From Streptomyces himalayensis subsp. himalayensis (GTDB taxonomy: Bacteria > Actinomycetota > Actinomycetes > Streptomycetales > Streptomycetaceae), in contig NZ_JACEHE010000023.1 of assembly GCF_013778455.1 (NCBI RefSeq), positions 59,968 to 123,967 on the forward strand: DNA of 64,000 bases, in the 5' to 3' direction. Shown piece after piece: positions 41,562 to 50,112 of the stretch. The notes under the pieces were generated by a model. The model had not been told where the DNA came from and searched no databases. It saw nothing but the letters and a program-made list of their open reading frames with translations. Numbering within the stretch: the stretch's first letter is position 1; the number at the start of each line of letters is the position of its first letter. A program made the position numbers and the translations under genes.

Positions 41562-41689
41562 GGGTTCGCTTCCGTGCATACCGGTCGGTATGCTCACCCT
41601 CACTCGTATCCGCGGCGGCTGCACCCGCAGGCCGCCGCTCGTGCGCCACCGTTCCCGCGTGCCACCGTCGCCGCCCCGGGGAGGACCCC

Positions 41690-44122
41690 ATGTCCCGTAC
41701 CGCCCTGCGTATCTGCCCGCTCTGCGAAGCCACCTGCGGTCTCGTCCTCACCATCGACAACACCCCCGACGGCGAGCGGGTGACCAGCGCCCGAGGTGAC
41801 CGGAACGACGTCTTCAGCCGGGGGTTCATCTGCCCCAAGGGCGCCTCCTTCGGGGCGGTGGACAGCGACCCGGACCGGCTCCGGACGCCGCTCGTACGCA
41901 AGGACGGCAGGCTTCAGGAGGCGAGCTGGGACGAGGCGTTCGACGCCGTCGCCGCCGGGCTGCGGCCGCTCGTCGAGACCTACGGGCCGAACAGCGTGGG
42001 CGTCGTCCTCGGCAACCCCAATGTGCACACCATGGCCGGGGCCCTCTACCCGCCGGTGCTGATCGGCGCGATCAGGACCCGCAATATCTTCACGGCCAGC
42101 ACCGTCGACCAGATGCCCAAGCACGTCTCCAGCGGACTGCTCTACGGCGACGCGCTCGCGATACCCGTGCCCGATCTGGACCGCACCGACCATCTGCTCC
42201 TCATCGGCGCCAACCCGCTCGAGTCCAACGGCAGTCTGTGCACCGCACCCGACTTCCCGGGCAAGCTCAAGGCGCTGCGTGCGCGGGGCGGCACACTCAC
42301 GGTGATCGATCCGCGGCGTACGCGCACGGCGAAGCTCGCGGACCGGCACGTCGCCATCCGGCCCGGCACGGACGCCCTGCTGCTGGCGGCCATGGTGCAC
42401 GTCCTCTTCGAGGAGCGGCTGACCGATCTCGGCGCGCTGACGGGCCATGTGGAAGGGGTCGCGGAGGTCGGCGAGGCAGTACGGGAGTTCACCCCGGAAG
42501 CCGTCGCGGAGGCCTGCGACGTGCCGGCTGCCGACATCCGTGCCATGGCACGCGAGCTGGCCGCCGCCCCGACCGCCGCCGTCTACGGCCGCATCGGCAG
42601 CTGCACCGTCCCCTTCGGAACCCTCGGCAGCTGGCTGGTCGACGTCCTGAACATCCTCACCGGGAACCTGGACCGGCCCGGCGGCGCCCTCTTCCCGCTT
42701 GCCGCCACCGATCGGGCGCCGCGGCCCGCCGGTCCCGGCAGGGGGTTCGCGCTCGGCCGCTGGCGCAGCCGGGTGAGCGGGCACCCCGAGGCCAAGGGGG
42801 AACTGCCCCTGGCGGCACTCGCGGAGGAGATCGACACGCCCGGCGGCTCTGGCTCTGGCTCCGGCGCCGCGGACGCCGGCCCGATCCGCGCCGTCATCGC
42901 CATCGCCGCCAACCCCGTCCTCTCCGCGCCCGACGGCGACCGGCTCGACAAGGCTCTGGAGTCCCTCGACTTCATGGTCAGCATCGACCCGTATCTGAAC
43001 GAGACCTCCCGGCACGCGGACGTCGTACTGCCCCCGCCCCCGCCCGCGCAGAGCCCGCACCACGACTTCGCCTTCAACGCCTTCGCCGTGCACAACCAGG
43101 TCCGCTACACCCGGGCTGCCATTCCCCTCGAAGCGGGGAGGATGGCCGAGACCGAGATCCATGCGCGGCTGGTGCTCGCGGCCTCGGGCATGCATGGCGC
43201 GGAACCGGACGCCGTCGACGCCATGGTCATCGACCGGACGCTCGGCAAGGCCGTCACCGAACCGCACTCGCCGGTGCACGGCCGCGATCCGAAGGAACTC
43301 GCCGCACAGCTCACCGGCGAGAGCGGTCCCGAGCGGCGGCTGGACATGATGCTGCGCCTCGGCCCGTACGGCGACGGGTTCGGCGCCGACCCCGACGGCC
43401 TCACCCTCGACCGGCTGCTAGTGCCCCAACAGGCAACGTTCGCCCCGTCGCGACGCCCGGCACGCACTCTCGCCGCACCGGCCGAAAGCCCAAGTACGTC
43501 CAGTACGAGGACTTCCGGCCGGCACGCCGAGAGCACGCACCGGACGCCGCTCCTTGACGGGCAAACGTTGCCTGCCGGGGCACTAGCCCACCCGCACGGC
43601 ATCGATCTCGGCCCGCTCCAGCCGCGGATCCCCGGGCCCCTCAAGACCCGCAGCGGCCGTATCGAGCTGCTGCCCGCGCCGATCGCCGAGGACCTGCCGC
43701 GGCTGAAGAAGAGCCTCGCCGAGCGCCCCGCGGAACTGGTCCTCGTCGGCCGCCGCCATCTGCGCTCCAACAACAGCTGGATGCACAACATCCCGGCCCT
43801 CACGGGCGGCACCAATCGATGCACCCTGCACGTCCACCCCGACGACGCGGCGCGGCTCGGCCTCACCGACGGTGCGTACGCGCTCCTCAAGGGCGCCGGG
43901 GGAGAGGTGAGCGCTCCCGTGGAGATCACCGACACGGTACGTCCCGGAGTCGTCAGCCTCCCGCACGGCTGGGGCCACGACCGTCCCGGCACCCGGCTGC
44001 GGGCCGCCGCAACCGACCCCGGCGTCAACGTGAACCAGCTGCTCGACGGCACCCTCCTGGACCCGCTGTCAGGCAACGCCGTGCTCAACGGGATCCCCGT
44101 TGGCATAACACCAACGCCGTGA
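41690..44122 (+). CDS. Molybdopterin oxidoreductase (formate dehydrogenase/assimilatory nitrate reductase-like), interrupted in frame by a hairpin element
   Basis: 810 residues from ATG 41690. N-terminal [4Fe-4S] ligands C9, C12, C16 and C48 (CPLCEATCG, then GFICPKG). Pterin-binding regions follow: GNPNVHTMAGALYP, LLLIGANPLESNGSLCTAPDF and the C-terminal domain VGRRHLRSNNSWMHNIPALTGGTNRCTLHVHPDDA. The residue at the usual Mo-ligand position is unclear (TVDQMPKHVSS region). No leader, so cytoplasmic. Substrate unknown. Residues about 577-632 come from a 169-bp hairpin element that keeps the frame, adding an Arg/Ser/Thr-rich stretch unlike the rest. Whether the enzyme still folds is unknown. 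Confidence 0.88.
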   Translation: MSRTALRICPLCEATCGLVLTIDNTPDGERVTSARGDRNDVFSRGFICPKGASFGAVDSDPDRLRTPLVRKDGRLQEASWDEAFDAVAAGLRPLVETYGPNSVGVVLGNPNVHTMAGALYPPVLIGAIRTRNIFTASTVDQMPKHVSSGLLYGDALAIPVPDLDRTDHLLLIGANPLESNGSLCTAPDFPGKLKALRARGGTLTVIDPRRTRTAKLADRHVAIRPGTDALLLAAMVHVLFEERLTDLGALTGHVEGVAEVGEAVREFTPEAVAEACDVPAADIRAMARELAAAPTAAVYGRIGSCTVPFGTLGSWLVDVLNILTGNLDRPGGALFPLAATDRAPRPAGPGRGFALGRWRSRVSGHPEAKGELPLAALAEEIDTPGGSGSGSGAADAGPIRAVIAIAANPVLSAPDGDRLDKALESLDFMVSIDPYLNETSRHADVVLPPPPPAQSPHHDFAFNAFAVHNQVRYTRAAIPLEAGRMAETEIHARLVLAASGMHGAEPDAVDAMVIDRTLGKAVTEPHSPVHGRDPKELAAQLTGESGPERRLDMMLRLGPYGDGFGADPDGLTLDRLLVPQQATFAPSRRPARTLAAPAESPSTSSTRTSGRHAESTHRTPLLDGQTLPAGALAHPHGIDLGPLQPRIPGPLKTRSGRIELLPAPIAEDLPRLKKSLAERPAELVLVGRRHLRSNNSWMHNIPALTGGTNRCTLHVHPDDAARLGLTDGAYALLKGAGGEVSAPVEITDTVRPGVVSLPHGWGHDRPGTRLRAAATDPGVNVNQLLDGTLLDPLSGNAVLNGIPVGITPTP
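43418..43586. mobile_element. 169-bp MITE-like hairpin element bounded by CTAG, inserted in frame in the oxidoreductase gene
   Basis: The terminal inverted repeats begin CTAGTGCCCC and end GGGGCACTAG. The first 28 bases match at 25 positions between arms. The arms continue inward as a long imperfect hairpin to near 43500. CTAG at both ends would be a 4-bp target duplication, making the net insertion 165 bases (55 codons). No transposase is encoded, so it would need one in trans. Confidence 0.8.
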
Positions 44123-44180
44123 CCTGGAGTTTTGCGCTTATTGCTCGCGTGTCAACATCTTGTTAAGCCCAACTTTGGCG

Positions 44181-44236
44181 ACCTAACGTCGTGCCACCCC
44201 CGGCCCCCGAGGGGTGTTCAAGGGCGAACGTTAGGT
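44181..44236 (+). promoter_or_regulatory. Inverted repeat ACCTAACGT/ACGTTAGGT upstream of the citrate transporter
   Basis: The arms at 44181-44189 and 44228-44236 are perfect and 38 bases apart, with CCCCGGCCCCCGAGGGG-type sequence between. The right arm ends 9 bases before the ATG at 44246 and covers the ribosome-site region. It could be a leader hairpin controlling translation, or an operator pair. Confidence 0.55.
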
Positions 44237-44245
44237 ATCCCACTC

Positions 44246-45673
44246 ATGCTGACCATCCTCGGCTTCGCCATGATCGCGACCTTCCTGGTCCTGATCATGA
44301 TGAAGAAGATGTCGCCGATAGCGGCGCTGGTTCTGATCCCCGCACTGTTCTGTGTGTTCGTCGGAAAGGGAGCGAAGCTCGGCGACTACGTCATCGAAGG
44401 GGTGGGCAACCTCGCGCCCACCGCCGCGATGCTGATGTTCGCCATCGTCTACTTCGGCGTGATGATCGACGTCGGCCTGTTCGACCCGATCGTCCGGGGC
44501 ATCCTCCGCTTCTGCAAGGCGGACCCCCTGCGCATCGTCGTCGGTACGGCCGTGCTCGCGGCGATCGTCTCGCTCGACGGTGACGGCTCGACCACCTTCA
44601 TGATCACCGTCTCGGCGATGTACCCGCTGTACAAGCGCCTCAAGATGAGCCTGGTCGTGATGACCGGTGTCGCCGCCACCGCCAACGGCGTCATGAACAC
44701 CCTGCCGTGGGGCGGCCCGACCGCCCGCGCCGCCACCGCCCTCAAGCTCGACGCGGGCGACATCTTCGTCCCGATGATCCCGGCGCTCGCGGTCGGCCTG
44801 CTCTTCGTGATCGTCCTCTCGTACTTCCTCGGTCTGCGCGAGCGCAGGCGGCTCGGCGTCCTCACGCTCGACGACGTGCTCGTCGAGGAGAAGGAGCAGG
44901 AGTCCGAGACGGTGCTCGTCGGTGCCGGCGTCGGCGGCTCGGGCGACGAGAAGGTGCGTACTGCCAAGGTCACCGGCGGCTCCGGCTCGGGCACCGACGC
45001 GGACGCGACCGCGGACGCCGAGGACGACGGCTTCAAGGGCCTCGACCCGAACCGGCCCACGCTGCGCCCGAAGCTGTACTGGTTCAACGCCGCGCTGACC
45101 GTTGTGCTGCTCACCGCCATGATCATGGAGTGGCTGCCGATCCCGGTGCTGTTCATTCTCGGTGCCGCGCTCGCCCTCACGGTCAACTTCCCGCACATGA
45201 AGGACCAGAAGGCCCGGATCGCCGCCCACGCCGACAACGTCCTCAACGTCTCCGGCATGGTCTTCGCCGCCGCCGTCTTCACCGGCGTCCTGCAGGGCAC
45301 CGGCATGGTCGACCACATGGCCAAGTGGCTCGTCGACGTCATCCCGGACGCCATGGGCCCGCACATGGGTCTCGTCACCGGCCTCCTCAGCCTGCCGCTC
45401 ACCTACTTCATGTCCAACGACGGCTTCTACTTCGGCGTCCTGCCCGTCCTCGCCGAGGCCGGCGCCGCCCACGGCGTCAGCCCGCTGGAGATCGCCCGCG
45501 CCTCGCTCGTCGGCCAGCCGCTGCACATGTCGAGCCCGCTGGTCCCCGCCGTCTACGTCCTCGTCGGCATGGCCAGGGTCGAATTCGGCGACCACACCCG
45601 CTTCGTGGTGAAGTGGGCCGCGCTCACATCCCTGGTGGTGCTCGGCGCCGGAATCCTGTTCGGCATCATCTGA
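44246..45673 (+). CDS. CitMHS-family citrate transporter
   Basis: 475 residues from ATG 44246. The frame upstream to 44132 is not hydrophobic and holds the regulatory repeat. About 11-12 membrane segments with CitMHS signatures: MLMFAIVYFGVMIDVGLFDPIVRGI, SLDGDGSTTFMITVSAMYPLYKRL, TLPWGGPTARAATAL and late QPLHMSSPLVPAVYVLVGMA. A hydrophilic cytoplasmic loop (about 215-300) contains an acidic Gly/Ser/Asp stretch. The family carries metal-citrate complexes with protons. It ends 3 bases before the MFS gene. Confidence 0.93.
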   Translation: MLTILGFAMIATFLVLIMMKKMSPIAALVLIPALFCVFVGKGAKLGDYVIEGVGNLAPTAAMLMFAIVYFGVMIDVGLFDPIVRGILRFCKADPLRIVVGTAVLAAIVSLDGDGSTTFMITVSAMYPLYKRLKMSLVVMTGVAATANGVMNTLPWGGPTARAATALKLDAGDIFVPMIPALAVGLLFVIVLSYFLGLRERRRLGVLTLDDVLVEEKEQESETVLVGAGVGGSGDEKVRTAKVTGGSGSGTDADATADAEDDGFKGLDPNRPTLRPKLYWFNAALTVVLLTAMIMEWLPIPVLFILGAALALTVNFPHMKDQKARIAAHADNVLNVSGMVFAAAVFTGVLQGTGMVDHMAKWLVDVIPDAMGPHMGLVTGLLSLPLTYFMSNDGFYFGVLPVLAEAGAAHGVSPLEIARASLVGQPLHMSSPLVPAVYVLVGMARVEFGDHTRFVVKWAALTSLVVLGAGILFGII

Positions 45674-45676
45674 TCC

Positions 45677-46978
45677 ATGACCGACACCGCCATACCCGGG
45701 CCCGGTGGGAACCGCGGCTGGCTGCTCCGCCTCGTCATCGCCTTCGCCTTCGCGCAGGGGGCCGTGTCGATGGCACGGCCCGCCGTCTCCTACCGGGCCC
45801 TCGCTCTGGGCGCGGACGAACGGGCGATCGGTGTGATCGCCGGTGTGTACGCGCTCCTTCCGCTGTTCGCCGCCGTACCGCTGGGACGCAGGACCGACCA
45901 CGGCCGGTGCGCGCCGCTCCTGTCCGTCGGTGTCGTCCTGATCTCCGGCGGATGCGCGCTCAGCGGTACGGCGGACTCGCTGCTCGCCATGGCGGCATGG
46001 AGCGGCGTGATGGGGCTCGGCCATCTCTGCTTCGTCATCGGCGCCCAGTCGATCGTCGCGAGGCAGTCCGCGCCCGCCGAACAAGACCGCAATTTCGGCC
46101 ACTTCACCATCGGCGCCTCGCTCGGCCAGCTGGTCGGGCCCATCGCCGCGGGGTACGTGGTGTCCGGCGGGGACGGTGCGGGCTCCGGGCACAGCGGCGC
46201 CCTCTCCGGGCAGGCGGGTGCGATGGCGCACACCAGCGCGCTCGCGCTGATCGTCGCGGCCGTGGTGGCCGCGGTGTCGTTCACCTCGCTGTGGCGCATC
46301 GAGCGGGGTACGCCGCGGGATTCACGTAAGGCGGAGGGCCCGCGCGTTCCCGTGCACCGCATCCTGCGTACCCGGGGTGTGCCAGCCGGCATCTTCATCA
46401 GCCTCGCCGTGCTGTCGGCGACCGACATCCTCACCGCGTATCTGCCCGTCGTCGGCGAACACCGGGGCATCGCGCCGTCCGTGGTCGGTCTGCTGCTCAG
46501 CCTGCGTGCCGCGGCGACGATCGCGTGCCGCCTGGTGCTGCCCCCGATGCTGCGGCTGCTCGGCCGGGCCATGCTGCTCACCGTGACGTGCCTGATCGGG
46601 GGCCTGGTGTGCGCGGGGATCGCGTTCCCCGTCCCGGTCTGGGCCCTCGCCGTGATGCTCGCCGTGCTCGGCTTCTGCCTCGGTGTCGGGCAGCCACTGT
46701 CCATGACGACGGTCGTCCAGGCCGCCCCCGAGGACGCCCGCTCCACCGCCCTCGCCCTGCGGCTCACCGGCAACCGGCTCGGCCAGGTCGCCGCACCCGC
46801 GGGAGCCGGACTGGTCGCGGGGGTCGCGGGGACGGCGGCACCGTTCGTGATGCTGGGTGTGCTGCTGGTGGTGGCCTCCGGGCTGGGGCTCCGGCGAGGG
46901 GCGCCGGTCGCCGCGGAGGACGCCCCGGCGGCGCGTCGTGACGAGCGGGCCAAGGGGGCGGCGAGCCGCACGAAGTAA
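45677..46978 (+). CDS. MFS transporter
   Basis: 433 residues from ATG 45677, 3 bases after the citrate transporter stop, so co-transcribed. About 12 membrane segments with the MFS loop 2-3 motif PLGRRTDHGR (A-like motif) and a central loop around 215-240. It is an exporter-like member (DHA1-type length, no long loops). Substrate not evident. Pairing with a citrate-complex importer suggests a metabolite or siderophore role, only as inference. Confidence 0.88.
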   Translation: MTDTAIPGPGGNRGWLLRLVIAFAFAQGAVSMARPAVSYRALALGADERAIGVIAGVYALLPLFAAVPLGRRTDHGRCAPLLSVGVVLISGGCALSGTADSLLAMAAWSGVMGLGHLCFVIGAQSIVARQSAPAEQDRNFGHFTIGASLGQLVGPIAAGYVVSGGDGAGSGHSGALSGQAGAMAHTSALALIVAAVVAAVSFTSLWRIERGTPRDSRKAEGPRVPVHRILRTRGVPAGIFISLAVLSATDILTAYLPVVGEHRGIAPSVVGLLLSLRAAATIACRLVLPPMLRLLGRAMLLTVTCLIGGLVCAGIAFPVPVWALAVMLAVLGFCLGVGQPLSMTTVVQAAPEDARSTALALRLTGNRLGQVAAPAGAGLVAGVAGTAAPFVMLGVLLVVASGLGLRRGAPVAAEDAPAARRDERAKGAASRTK

Positions 46979-46999
46979 GCGGGGCATGCGTTCCGACCA

Positions 47000-47026
47000 G
47001 AACAGCCGTTGTCTATCGGCCTGTTC
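47000..47026 (+). terminator. Hairpin after the MFS transporter gene
   Basis: GAACAGCCG (from about 47000) pairs with CGGCCTGTTC (to about 47026) with a one-base bulge around an 8-base loop, 20 bases past the stop. Confidence 0.55.
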
Positions 47027-47145
47027 ATGCCGGAGTCGTTCCCTCTCGGTGAGTAACCGGCTAACGTTCCGGCACCGCCTGTTCACTCAGGTGGTATCCC
47101 AGCACTTACGTCGCAGCCGCATCTCGAATACTGGGCGGGACCCCA

Positions 47146-48519
47146 ATGACTCGCGCCATATCGCTTCGCAACGTCACAAAGACGTACGGCCGGAACGTAC
47201 GGGCCGTCGACCGTTTCACGCTCGACATCGCGCCGGGGGAGTTCGTGGTCCTCCTCGGACCCTCGGGCTGCGGAAAGTCGACCGTACTGCGCATGATCGC
47301 CGGACTCGAGGACATCACCGAGGGCGAACTGCTGCTGGACGGCGAGCGCGTGGACGGTGTAGCGCCCGGCGAACGTGACATGGCCATGGTCTTTCAGAAC
47401 TTCGCCCTGTATCCGCGCATGACGAACCGCGACAACATCAGCTTCCCGCTGCGGATGGAGAAATCGAGCGAGGACCCCCGTCCGCGCGTCGAGGCAACCG
47501 CCCGCATGCTGGGCATCGAGGACATCCTCGACCGCTACCCGAGCCAGCTCTCCGGCGGCGAGCGGCAGCGGGTCGCGATGGGCCGGGCCGTCAGCCGGCG
47601 CCCCTCGTGCTTCCTGATGGACGAGCCGCTGTCCAACCTCGACGCCAAGCTCCGCAACCACCTGCGGGCCGAAATCTCCCGGCTCACCCGGGAGTTGGGC
47701 GTCACCACGGTCTACGTGACGCACGACCAGGCCGAAGCCATGTCGCTCGGCGACCGCGTCGCGATCATGCGCGGCGGTGTGCTGCAGCAGGTGAGCAGGC
47801 CGCGCGACGTCTACGCCGTCCCGGCGAACATCTTCGTGGCGACGTTCATCGGCACCCCGCGCATCAATCTGCTGGAGGCCACCGTCCACGCCCCACTCGA
47901 CGGCCGTATGTCGATCGACCTGCGCCGGCAGCGGCTGCCCCTGCCCGAACCGCTCAGCCCCGACCACCAGTTGCTGCGCATCCAGCAGGGGCGGCGGATC
48001 GTGGTCGGCCTCCGCTCCGAGGCGGTGCGCATAGCGACCCCGGCCGAGGCGCGCCCCGGTGAGGTGCCGATCAGCGGGCTCGTCGAGCACATGGAGTACC
48101 AGGGCCATGAGGCGCTGGTCCACTTCAACACCGGCTCCCGGCCCGCCGTGGTGGCCGACCTCGAGTCGCCCCGGCCGGCGCCCGCCCCGCGTCGGCGGCG
48201 CAGGGCGCCCGGGGCCGGGGTGCTGAGCCGGTGGATGGAGTCGGCGGGCGCCAGGGCCGGCTCGGATCCGGCCCCTGCGATGGGACCGGTGGTCGCCGTG
48301 GACGACCCGGACCCCTTCGCCCGGGAGACACCTGCACCGGGGGCCGGTCGCCCCGCCACCGGAACGAGCGACCTGGTCGTGCGCACCAGCCCCGACGTGC
48401 AGCTGCGCCCCGGAGCGCAGGTACCGCTCCTGGTCGATCTGGCGCACCTGTACGTCTTCGACGTGGAGGGCCGCCGGATCTGTCCGGCGCCTTCGGTGTT
48501 GCCGGGGCTGGATGTCTGA
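47146..48519 (+). CDS. Orphan sugar-type ABC transporter ATPase (MsmK/UgpC-like) with extended TOBE region
   Basis: 457 residues from ATG 47146. The ABC domain has Walker A GPSGCGKST (38-46), Q-loop Q84, signature LSGGERQ (135-141), Walker B FLMDEPLS with E160 and switch H193. The regulatory domain continues to the end but is split by about 65 disordered residues (340-405, RRRRR, then Pro/Ala/Asp-rich). Relatives such as MsiK serve many separate sugar permeases. No permease or binding-protein gene is nearby, which fits a shared ATPase. The insert is unusual for the family. Confidence 0.9.
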   Translation: MTRAISLRNVTKTYGRNVRAVDRFTLDIAPGEFVVLLGPSGCGKSTVLRMIAGLEDITEGELLLDGERVDGVAPGERDMAMVFQNFALYPRMTNRDNISFPLRMEKSSEDPRPRVEATARMLGIEDILDRYPSQLSGGERQRVAMGRAVSRRPSCFLMDEPLSNLDAKLRNHLRAEISRLTRELGVTTVYVTHDQAEAMSLGDRVAIMRGGVLQQVSRPRDVYAVPANIFVATFIGTPRINLLEATVHAPLDGRMSIDLRRQRLPLPEPLSPDHQLLRIQQGRRIVVGLRSEAVRIATPAEARPGEVPISGLVEHMEYQGHEALVHFNTGSRPAVVADLESPRPAPAPRRRRRAPGAGVLSRWMESAGARAGSDPAPAMGPVVAVDDPDPFARETPAPGAGRPATGTSDLVVRTSPDVQLRPGAQVPLLVDLAHLYVFDVEGRRICPAPSVLPGLDV

Positions 48520-48626
48520 CGGGGCGCGTGCCCCCAGGTCTGGCGCCGAGCCGTAGTCGTCGAGGGAGCCCTGATGGGTGGGCACAACCCACGACGTACA
48601 GTGCGTCGCGTACGGCCTGTGCCCCT

Positions 48627-48661
48627 GGCGCCCAAAAACTAACGGCGCTAGTTTGGGCGCC
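48627..48661. promoter_or_regulatory. Operator with core AACTA-N7-TAGTT before the aldehyde dehydrogenase gene
   Basis: The core at 48637-48653 lies within a longer inverted repeat GGCGCCCAAA..TTTGGGCGCC (48627-48661), about 30 bases before the ALDH ATG. The same 17-bp core lies between the tetR and acyl-CoA dehydrogenase genes at 55508-55524. Confidence 0.75.
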
Positions 48662-48691
48662 GGACGACGGACGCCGGCACGGAGGTACGCG

Positions 48692-50080
48692 ATGAAGGCC
48701 CACGACGGAATGTACATCGACGGATCGTGGCGGCCGGCCGCAGGCCCCGACACGATCGCGGTCGTGAACCCCGCCGACGAGCAGGTCATCGCCCACGTCC
48801 CGGCGGGCACGGCCGAGGACGTCGACGCCGCCGTGCGCGCCGCCCGCGCCGCGCTCCCCGCTTGGGCCGCGACCCCGCCCGCCGAGAGGGCCGCCCGTAT
48901 CGCCGCCCTGCGCGACGTCCTGGCCGCCCGCAAGGACGAGATCGCCGAGACCGTCACCGCCGAGCTGGGCGCTCCCCTGCCGTTCGCGCAGAGGGTGCAC
49001 GCGGGCCTGCCGATCGCCGTCGCGGGCTCGTACGCCGAGCTGGCGGCGACGTACCCCTTCGAGGAGAAGGCCGGCAACTCCATGGTGCTGCTCGAACCGG
49101 TCGGCGTCGTCGGGGCGATCACGCCCTGGAACTACCCGCTGCACCAGATCGTCGCCAAGGTGGCACCCGCCCTCGCGGCGGGTTGCACCGTCGTCCTCAA
49201 GCCCGCCGAGGACACCCCGCTCACCGCACAGCTCTTCGCCGAGGCGGTGCATGAAGCGGGCGTGCCCTCAGGGGTGTTCAACCTGGTCACCGGCCTGGGC
49301 CCGGTCGCCGGCCAGGCGCTCGCCGAGCACGAGGGCGTCGACCTGGTGTCCTTCACCGGCTCCACCGCCGTCGGCAGGCAGATCGGTGCGGTGGCCGGCG
49401 CGGCCGTCAAGCGCGTCGCGCTGGAGCTCGGCGGCAAGTCGGCCAACGTCATCCTGCCCAGCGCCGACCTCGCCAAGGCAGTCAGCGTCGGCGTCGCCAA
49501 CGTCATGTCCAACTCCGGCCAGACCTGCAGCGCCTGGACCCGCATGCTCGTCCACCGCGACCAGTACGACGAGGCGGTGCAGCTCGCCGCGGAGGCCGTC
49601 GGCAAGTACGGCGACCGCATCGGCCCCCTCGTCAACGCCAAGCAGCACGATCGCGTGCGCGGCTACATCGAGAAGGGCGTGGCGGAGGGCGCGCGGCTCG
49701 TCGCGGGCGGCCCCGAAGCTCCCCGCGAGCAGGGCTACTTCGTCAGCCCCACCGTGTTCGCCGACGTCACCGAGGACATGACCATCGCGCAGGAGGAGAT
49801 CTTCGGCCCGGTCCTGTCGATCCTGAAGTACGCCGACGAGGACGACGCCCTGCGTATCGCCAACGGCACCGTGTACGGCCTCGCGGGCGCCGTCTGGGCC
49901 GGCGACGACGAGGAGGCGGTCGCCTTCGCGCGGCGTATGGACACCGGGCAGGTCGACATCAACGGCGGCCGCTTCAACCCGCTTGCCCCCTTCGGCGGAT
50001 ACAAGCAGTCGGGCGTCGGGCGGGAGCTCGGTACGCACGGTCTGGCCGAGTACCTCCAGACCAAGTCCCTCCAGTTCTGA
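48692..50080 (+). CDS. Aldehyde dehydrogenase (NAD(P)-dependent)
   Basis: 462 residues from ATG 48692 with GGAGGT 5 bases upstream. Catalytic C279 (NSGQTCSAW) and E245 (LELGGKS). Dinucleotide region around FTGSTAVGRQIG. PWNYP (about 150) and EEIFGPVLSILKYADED near the end are standard. The C-terminus LQTKSLQF and short length fit the ALDH superfamily without an extra domain. The alcohol dehydrogenase gene follows after 32 bases. Together they can oxidise an alcohol to the acid. The operator before it links them to the tetR/acyl-CoA dehydrogenase unit. Confidence 0.94.
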   Translation: MKAHDGMYIDGSWRPAAGPDTIAVVNPADEQVIAHVPAGTAEDVDAAVRAARAALPAWAATPPAERAARIAALRDVLAARKDEIAETVTAELGAPLPFAQRVHAGLPIAVAGSYAELAATYPFEEKAGNSMVLLEPVGVVGAITPWNYPLHQIVAKVAPALAAGCTVVLKPAEDTPLTAQLFAEAVHEAGVPSGVFNLVTGLGPVAGQALAEHEGVDLVSFTGSTAVGRQIGAVAGAAVKRVALELGGKSANVILPSADLAKAVSVGVANVMSNSGQTCSAWTRMLVHRDQYDEAVQLAAEAVGKYGDRIGPLVNAKQHDRVRGYIEKGVAEGARLVAGGPEAPREQGYFVSPTVFADVTEDMTIAQEEIFGPVLSILKYADEDDALRIANGTVYGLAGAVWAGDDEEAVAFARRMDTGQVDINGGRFNPLAPFGGYKQSGVGRELGTHGLAEYLQTKSLQF

Positions 50081-50112
50081 TTCCCGCTGATCCGAGGAGC
50101 CTGAAGCCCACC

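Noticed and set aside
44231..46231. 666-residue bottom-strand frame opposite the citrate and MFS transporters
   Set aside because: Composed of His/Asp/Arg-rich shadow sequence with no motif. The top strand is clearly coding.
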